A stretch of DNA of 64,000 nucleotides from Clostridia bacterium (GTDB taxonomy: Bacteria > Bacillota_A > Clostridia > Oscillospirales > CAG-272). Below are positions 59,880 through 64,000 of this stretch, in pieces (the first letter of the stretch is position 1; each line of letters starts with the position of its first letter). The stretch covers positions 95,761 to 159,760 of the forward strand of contig JAGBRZ010000200.1 of the NCBI GenBank assembly GCA_017632155.1, given 5' to 3'. Below the pieces are notes generated by a model. That model did not search any database. It saw only the letters and a list, made by a program, of their open reading frames with translations, and was not told the DNA's origin. Made by a program: the position numbers and the translations under genes.

Positions 59880-60356
59880 ATGGAAAACAAGAACATTGTA
59901 ATTGCGTGTGACCACGCAGGCTATGAGTACAAGAACGAGCTTATCAAGTACCTTGAGGCAAAAGGCTACAACCTTGTTGACAAGGGTACTTACTCCCCCG
60001 AAAGCTGTGACTACCCCATTCCCGTTCACAGACTTTGCACCGAGATCACCGATGGCGAGTGCCCCCGCGGAATTCTTATTTGCGGTACAGGTATCGGCGT
60101 TTCGATCGTAGCTAACAAGCATCCCGGCATCCGCGCGGCTCTTTGCGGTGACAAGTATTCCGCAGAGATGACCCGTCAGCACAACAATGCGAACGTTCTT
60201 TGTATGGGCGCGAGAGTTATCTCCTTTGAGCTTGCTTGTGAACTCACCGACATCTTTCTTAACACTCCCGCACTCGACGAGGAAAGACACCGCAGAAGAG
60301 TTAAGATGATCGAAGACCTTGAAAAGGGCATTTTTGACGAAGCTAATTACAACTAA
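59880..60356 (+). CDS. rpiB: Ribose-5-phosphate isomerase B
   Basis: 158 residues. IACDHAGYEYKNELIKYLEA at the N-terminus, LVDKGTYSPESCDYP, and ICGTGIGVSIVANKHPGIRA near 66-85 with the catalytic Cys. Interconverts ribose 5-phosphate and ribulose 5-phosphate. It is grouped with rpe at the end of the run, giving two pentose phosphate steps around ispDF. Confidence 0.95.
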   Translation: MENKNIVIACDHAGYEYKNELIKYLEAKGYNLVDKGTYSPESCDYPIPVHRLCTEITDGECPRGILICGTGIGVSIVANKHPGIRAALCGDKYSAEMTRQHNNANVLCMGARVISFELACELTDIFLNTPALDEERHRRRVKMIEDLEKGIFDEANYN

Positions 60357-60377
60357 CCTTTCCGAAGGAGTTATATT

Positions 60378-61157
60378 ATGGGTGATTCCCCTAAAAATTT
60401 AGCCGATATTCTCCGTGCAAGTGTCGGAAAGCTTAAAAGCCGCACAACAGCCGCGATAATCGTTGCGGGCGGGTCTTCAACTCGTATGGGTGGAGATACG
60501 CCAAAGCAGTTTCTCGAGCTTTGCGGAATGCCTGTCGCAGTTCACACGATGCGCGCTTATGAGGAATCCGAGTATATTGATGCGATTTACATTGTCGCGC
60601 GAGATGAGGATATCGAAACCGGTATTTACGACACTTACGCCGATAAATTTGATATTAAAAAGTACCGCAAATGTGTTGCGGGCGGAAAGACACGTCAGGA
60701 ATCGGTTCTCAAAGGAATTGAAGCGCTTTCAGACGATATAAAATTCGTTGCCATAGCCGATGCCGCTCGTCCGCTTACCACGCCCGAGCTTATAAATTCC
60801 GTTTGCCTCGCCGCTTACAGATACGGAGCGGCTTCTGCGGGTTGTCCCACTGTTGACACGATCAAGACGGTAGATAACCATAAGTTCATCACGGGTACAG
60901 TTGAACGCGCCACGGCTTGGCAGGCTGCAACACCTCAAGCATTCAGTCTTCCTCTCTACCGTGCAGCAGCTTATTCCGCGCTTGACATCGGATTTGAATG
61001 CACAGACGACAACTCGCTTGTTGAAAGACTGGAGCGACATATTAAGTTCGTGGATTGCGGCCGATACAATATCAAAATCACGGAAAAGCTTGATCTTTTG
61101 TTGGCTGAAACAATTCTTTCCGCACGTGAAGGTGTTTTAAGGGAGGACGAGGAATGA
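60378..61157 (+). CDS. ispD: 2-C-methyl-D-erythritol 4-phosphate cytidylyltransferase
   Basis: 259 residues. Third step of the MEP pathway. Nucleotide-binding [20 protein letters not shown] near 27-46, [12 protein letters not shown] near 95, [15 protein letters not shown] and DNSLVERL near 216. About 23 extra N-terminal residues ([18 protein letters not shown]) precede the usual start; AAGGAG is well placed for this longer start, so the extension is probably real. The stop overlaps ispF by 4 bp. Confidence 0.95.
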   Translation: MGDSPKNLADILRASVGKLKSRTTAAIIVAGGSSTRMGGDTPKQFLELCGMPVAVHTMRAYEESEYIDAIYIVARDEDIETGIYDTYADKFDIKKYRKCVAGGKTRQESVLKGIEALSDDIKFVAIADAARPLTTPELINSVCLAAYRYGAASAGCPTVDTIKTVDNHKFITGTVERATAWQAATPQAFSLPLYRAAAYSALDIGFECTDDNSLVERLERHIKFVDCGRYNIKITEKLDLLLAETILSAREGVLREDEE

Positions 61158-61627
61158 GAATCGGACACGGTTATGACGTTCACCGCACCGATGCAACGCG
61201 AGAGATGTTCATCGGCGGTGTTAAGATTGATTGCGGCTTCGGGCTTCTCGGACATTCGGATGCTGACGTGCTTTTGCACGCGATAATGGATGCGCTTCTC
61301 GGTGCGGCGGCGCTTGGAGATATCGGAAAGCATTTTCCGGATACCGATCCTGCTTACAAAGGTGCCGACAGCCTTGCTCTGACACGCCACGTTACCTCGC
61401 TTTTGAAAGAAAAAGGTTACAAGGTAGTTAACGTGGATTCCACGGTAATCGCGCAGAAGCCAAAGCTCGCGCCTCACATTCAGCTTATGCGCGAGAGGAT
61501 CGCAGAGGCTCTCGAAATTTCTCTTGATGACGTTAACGTAAAGGCAACGACTGAGGAAAAGCTCGGCTTCACCGGAAACGGCGAGGGCATCGCGGCGCAC
61601 GCGGTTTGTCTTATTGAAAAAATCTAA
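61154..61627 (+). CDS. ispF: 2-C-methyl-D-erythritol 2,4-cyclodiphosphate synthase
   Basis: 157 residues. [11 protein letters not shown] (Asp8, His10 zinc ligands), [20 protein letters not shown] near 34-53, and [39 protein letters not shown] at the C-terminus is diagnostic. Ends in the usual EKI. Four-base overlap with ispD. Confidence 0.97.
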   Translation: MRIGHGYDVHRTDATREMFIGGVKIDCGFGLLGHSDADVLLHAIMDALLGAAALGDIGKHFPDTDPAYKGADSLALTRHVTSLLKEKGYKVVNVDSTVIAQKPKLAPHIQLMRERIAEALEISLDDVNVKATTEEKLGFTGNGEGIAAHAVCLIEKI

Positions 61628-61639
61628 AGAGGTAGAATT

Positions 61640-62290
61640 ATGATCTATATTTCCCCTTCCCTGCTTGCGGCGGATTTTACGAAGCTTGGGGACGAAGTTA
61701 AAAGAATTGAAGAGGCGGGCGCTGACTATCTGCACCTTGACGTGATGGACGGCGTTTTTGTGCCGAACATTTCATTCGGTCTGCCCGTTATTGAGTCGCT
61801 TCGTTCAAAGTGCGGTCTTCTCTTTGACGTTCACCTTATGATAACCAAGCCTGAAAGATACGTCGAGAGATTTGCAAATGCCGGCGCGGATATAATTACC
61901 TTCCACTATGAGGCTTGTGATGATCCCGCAGCGGCGATCACAAAGATCCGAGAGCTTGGCAAAAAGGCTTCGATATCGATCTCTCCGAAGACTCCCGCAG
62001 AGGTGCTTCTTCCCTACCTTCCCGAGCTTGATATGGTTCTCGTGATGACAGTTGAACCCGGATTCGGTGGTCAGTCGCTGATTTCCGAGACACTCGAAAA
62101 GGTAAAGATCATCCGCAAGACTATTGACGAGAACGGATACAACTGCAATATTCAGGTCGACGGAGGAATTTCGGAGAAGAATATTTCACTCGTTACTGAG
62201 GCCGGCGCAAATGTGATAGTCGCCGGTACTGCGGTGTTTAGATCGCCTAATCCGAAGAAGACTATTGAAGATATGAGGAAAAACTCATAA
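61640..62290 (+). CDS. rpe: Ribulose-phosphate 3-epimerase
   Basis: 216 residues. TIM barrel with SPSLLAADFTKLGDEVKRIE, YLHLDVMDGVFVPNISFG near 31-48, FDVHLMI, MTVEPGFGGQSLI near 137 and QVDGGISEKN near 174. Interconverts ribulose and xylulose 5-phosphate. Last gene before a terminator. Confidence 0.97.
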   Translation: MIYISPSLLAADFTKLGDEVKRIEEAGADYLHLDVMDGVFVPNISFGLPVIESLRSKCGLLFDVHLMITKPERYVERFANAGADIITFHYEACDDPAAAITKIRELGKKASISISPKTPAEVLLPYLPELDMVLVMTVEPGFGGQSLISETLEKVKIIRKTIDENGYNCNIQVDGGISEKNISLVTEAGANVIVAGTAVFRSPNPKKTIEDMRKNS

Positions 62291-62291
62291 A

Positions 62292-62332
62292 GAAAAAGAG
62301 GCAAAACGGAATTTCCGAATTGCCTCTTTTTC
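62292..62332. terminator. Bidirectional terminator after rpe
   Basis: 12 bp stem GAAAAAGAGGCA (62292-62303) with its complement at 62321-62332; A-rich 5' and T-rich 3' arms serve both strands. Confidence 0.9.
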
Positions 62333-62334
62333 AA

Positions 62335-63414
62335 TTATTCAGCTAATGCGATAAATCTTGGATCTTCGCGGATAAAATCAAATCTCTTTGATTTCATAAA
62401 CTTACGCACTATTTCGACATTAGTTTCGATATAGTTTTTATTGTTAAACGAAATATCCTCAATCGCATATTTTACATATTTACTTGTATAAGGTAATTCT
62501 CCCGAGGGGATAGAATCAAATTCTTTTGCGTGATACAAGGCTTTTTCGAGAGCAGAGATAGATTCGTCTGCGTTATTGAGTTCCGCATAACTGCGTGCCA
62601 CCAGTTCATAGATTTTCTGCAAACGGCAATGGAAAAAGATATAGTTTCCGTCATATATAACAGTTTCCCATAGTTTCAATGCGGTTTTGCAAGCGTCGAT
62701 CTTTTCGTTTGGATCATTGTATTTCTCGTAATATATTTTTTTAGTGACATAATCCAACAAATTTAGAATGTTTCTGTGCTTTTGAAGCAGTTTCTTTTCG
62801 CGGTTTTCATCCGAGAAATATGCGCTTTCAACAAGGATTTCACGGCTATGCCAAATGCAGGGGGCAGATTCCGCATAATCTACAGCCAATTTCTCGTTTG
62901 CTATCTCGAGATTCTTATTGGCATACAAACACACAATATTTTCTATCGTTCTACCGCGGACTATATCATCACGGCAATCTCGGAGAATTTTTGCACAGAT
63001 GAGCAGAGCTTCTTTTGCATTATCGTTCTTTGTTTTGTCATCAATACCGATATAAAGAGTTGAATCGAGTGCTCTTGCCAGTTTTTCCATAAATACAAAG
63101 TCACCCGGATATTTTTGCACCGCCTCGCGCCAAAGAGCGAGATTTGCCATGATCTTTCCTTGGCTCAAATATATCTTCTCTTTTTCAAAGGCTTCATCAA
63201 GATAGGCGTCTCTGTCGTCTTTTCTTCCGAGCAATTCGTCGGTGGTAATGTCAAAAAAGTTAGCCAGTGAGACGATCATAGCTATATCCGGTGTAGTCTT
63301 TCCGCTTTCCCACTGAGAGACGGCGGAAACAGATACGTTCAGATATTCTGCGAGCTGTTCTTGTGTCAGATCTTTTTCGCGTCTGTATTTTTTGATAATG
63401 TTTCCTATATCCAT
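62335..63414 (-). CDS. XRE-family regulator with long TPR-like domain
   Basis: 359 residues. Canonical helix-turn-helix at 4-62: RREKDLTQEQLAEYLNVSVS, AVSQWESGKTTPDIAMIVSL, DITTDELLG. The remaining 290 residues are helical repeats with conserved A-x-x-x-Y/W patterns, like TPR sensors in clostridial XRE proteins. Preceded by GGAGAA. It is a single gene. A 14-nt palindrome at its transcription start may be its operator. The effector is unknown. Confidence 0.9.
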   Translation of the reverse strand: MDIGNIIKKYRREKDLTQEQLAEYLNVSVSAVSQWESGKTTPDIAMIVSLANFFDITTDELLGRKDDRDAYLDEAFEKEKIYLSQGKIMANLALWREAVQKYPGDFVFMEKLARALDSTLYIGIDDKTKNDNAKEALLICAKILRDCRDDIVRGRTIENIVCLYANKNLEIANEKLAVDYAESAPCIWHSREILVESAYFSDENREKKLLQKHRNILNLLDYVTKKIYYEKYNDPNEKIDACKTALKLWETVIYDGNYIFFHCRLQKIYELVARSYAELNNADESISALEKALYHAKEFDSIPSGELPYTSKYVKYAIEDISFNNKNYIETNVEIVRKFMKSKRFDFIREDPRFIALAE

Positions 63415-63437
63415 ACTTCTTCTCCGTAAAGTAGATT

Positions 63438-63451
63438 CAAAAGCGCTTTTG
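63438..63451 (-). promoter_or_regulatory. Candidate autoregulatory operator of XRE gene
   Basis: Perfect palindrome CAAAAGCGCTTTTG between the -10 (63459-63464) and the start codon, overlapping the expected transcription start. A repressor site is inferred. Confidence 0.45.
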
Positions 63452-63458
63452 TACTTAT

Positions 63459-63486
63459 ATTATACCATATTTATATTGATTTGCAA
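63459..63486 (-). promoter_or_regulatory. Promoter of the XRE gene at 62335
   Basis: Minus strand: TTGCAA (63486-63481), 16 bp spacer, TATAAT (63464-63459), TGG before the -10. Confidence 0.8.
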
Positions 63487-63558
63487 GATAGCTGTTCTTA
63501 ACGATTGTTTAAGTGACACTGAAATTGGTTAAGTGCTAATAAAACCGAATAGTAAAAT

Positions 63559-63590
63559 AATACGGTGCAACTTCTTGGCTGCACCGTATT
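63559..63590 (-). terminator. Terminator after the glyS remnant
   Basis: Stem AATACGGTGCA (63559-63569) with its complement at 63580-63590, 10 nt loop; both flanks are AT-rich. Confidence 0.75.
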
Positions 63591-63599
63591 TTTATTAAA

Positions 63600-63890
63600 T
63601 TAATACGCGATCTTTTCGGTAATGTAAGCCTCGAGCTCGGAGATCGGGATTCTTACCTGCTCCATAGTGTCGCGGTCACGGACGGTTACGCAGCCGTCGC
63701 CTTCCTTCTCTGCGTCGCCGACAGTATCAAAGTCAACGGTGATGCAAAGAGGTGTACCGATCTCGTCCTGACGGCGGTATCTCTTACCGATGGAACCGGT
63801 CTCGTCAAAGTCGAGCATAAACTTCTTGGAGAGGTCTGCGTAAATCTCGCTTGCCTTGTCGGAGAGCTTCTTCGAGAGAGGAATTTTAAC
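63600..63890 (-). pseudogene. glyS: 3' remnant of glycyl-tRNA synthetase
   Basis: The last 96 or so codons of a homodimeric-type glycyl-tRNA synthetase, the anticodon-binding domain. Recognisable parts are [20 protein letters not shown], then [39 protein letters not shown] and [22 protein letters not shown]. Upstream of about 63890 the frame no longer resembles the enzyme and meets an in-frame TAA at 63978-63980. So the catalytic domain is missing in place. This is a truncation or rearrangement breakpoint, unless an assembly join is responsible. A normal glyS terminator is kept downstream. Confidence 0.75.
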
Positions 63891-64000
63891 ATCTCTTGAA
63901 AATCCCGTTTTTTGCGGTATATTATAACTATGATTGAATATTTTTTTATCATTGATGTATAATCTCCTTCCATAAGTTTAAAAAAATGGCAAACAGTGAC

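Noticed and set aside
63686..63973. 95-codon frame over the glyS remnant, with AAGGAG near its start
   Set aside because: It runs out of frame through conserved glycyl-tRNA synthetase sequence, so the downstream half is a shadow.
1..64000. CRISPR arrays, tRNA or rRNA genes, insertion sequences, prophage genes
   Set aside because: No regular repeat-spacer pattern, transposase, integrase or phage structural protein was seen, and no cloverleaf was recognised in the intergenic regions read by eye.

Overview
The window looks like chromosome of an anaerobic, spore-forming Firmicute of the class Clostridia, most like the gut Oscillospiraceae-type lineages. The evidence is spoIVA and a SpoIIP-like protein, the Firmicute blocks ylxM-ffh-rpsP-khpA and xseA/xseB-ispA-tlyA-nadK-argR-recN, the TIGR04086 protein next to yajC, DUF4330 proteins beside an O-antigen-ligase-like protein, and a glutaminyl-tRNA synthetase next to glutamyl-tRNA synthetase, a pairing seen in gut Clostridia. 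Isoprenoids come from the MEP route (dxs, ispD, ispF, ispA). Promoters are very regular: TTGACA-like and TATAAT-like hexamers 16-18 bp apart, often with an extended TGn. Nearly every convergent gene pair shares a bidirectional hairpin terminator. I saw no rRNA, tRNA, CRISPR array, insertion sequence or prophage.

Layout. 0-4.2 kb (minus): a DUF1858 redox-type protein, then the tightly overlapping trmK, nif3-like, altered phosphatase, rlmD-type methyltransferase and ASCH gene. 4.3-6.7 kb (plus): ylxM-ffh-rpsP-khpA. 6.7-10.1 kb (plus): an unknown helical protein, glpK, ldh. 10.1-12.9 kb (minus): acyl-ACP thioesterase-dxs. 12.9-15.1 kb (plus): HAD phosphatase-sulfatase. 15.1-30 kb (minus): a long co-directional run from nusB through a Kae1-like protein, xseA, xseB, ispA, tlyA, nadK, argR, recN, argS and yebC to a flippase, a second sulfatase and fhs. 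30-34.1 kb: a small membrane protein (plus), then a minus-strand four-gene unit encoding a DivIVA-like coiled coil, an XRE/TPR regulator, a lipoprotein with two Ada-like Cys modules and an exonuclease/endonuclease/phosphatase-fold lipoprotein. 34.2-37.6 kb: xpt (plus), spoIVA (minus, probable sigma-E promoter), an FkbM methyltransferase (plus). 37.6-41.6 kb (minus): HPr, uvrC, rsmD, coaD, metallophosphoesterase. 41.7-46 kb (minus): rimM-trmD-ligase-DUF4330-DUF4330. 46.2-47.4 kb (plus): yajC, TIGR04086, and a small protein like the N-terminal domain of the SCIFF maturase. 47.4-48.3 kb (minus): the SpoIIP-like protein. 48.6-54 kb (plus): three solute-binding lipoproteins, each with its own promoter and terminator. 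54-62.3 kb (plus): MBL hydrolase, gltX-glnS-DUF1294-DUF896, then tsaE-tsaB-rpiB-ispD-ispF-rpe. 62.3-64 kb (minus): an XRE/TPR regulator and a 3' remnant of glyS.

Most of the window is housekeeping: translation and RNA modification, DNA repair, isoprenoids, one-carbon metabolism and spore coat assembly. The accessory parts with least explanation are the 30.6-34.1 kb lipoprotein/regulator operon, the stand-alone maturase-like domain at 47.05 kb, the solute-binding-protein island and its shared upstream elements, and the glyS remnant at the right edge. No single complete novel system is proven by the sequence; the 30.6-34.1 kb operon is the best candidate.
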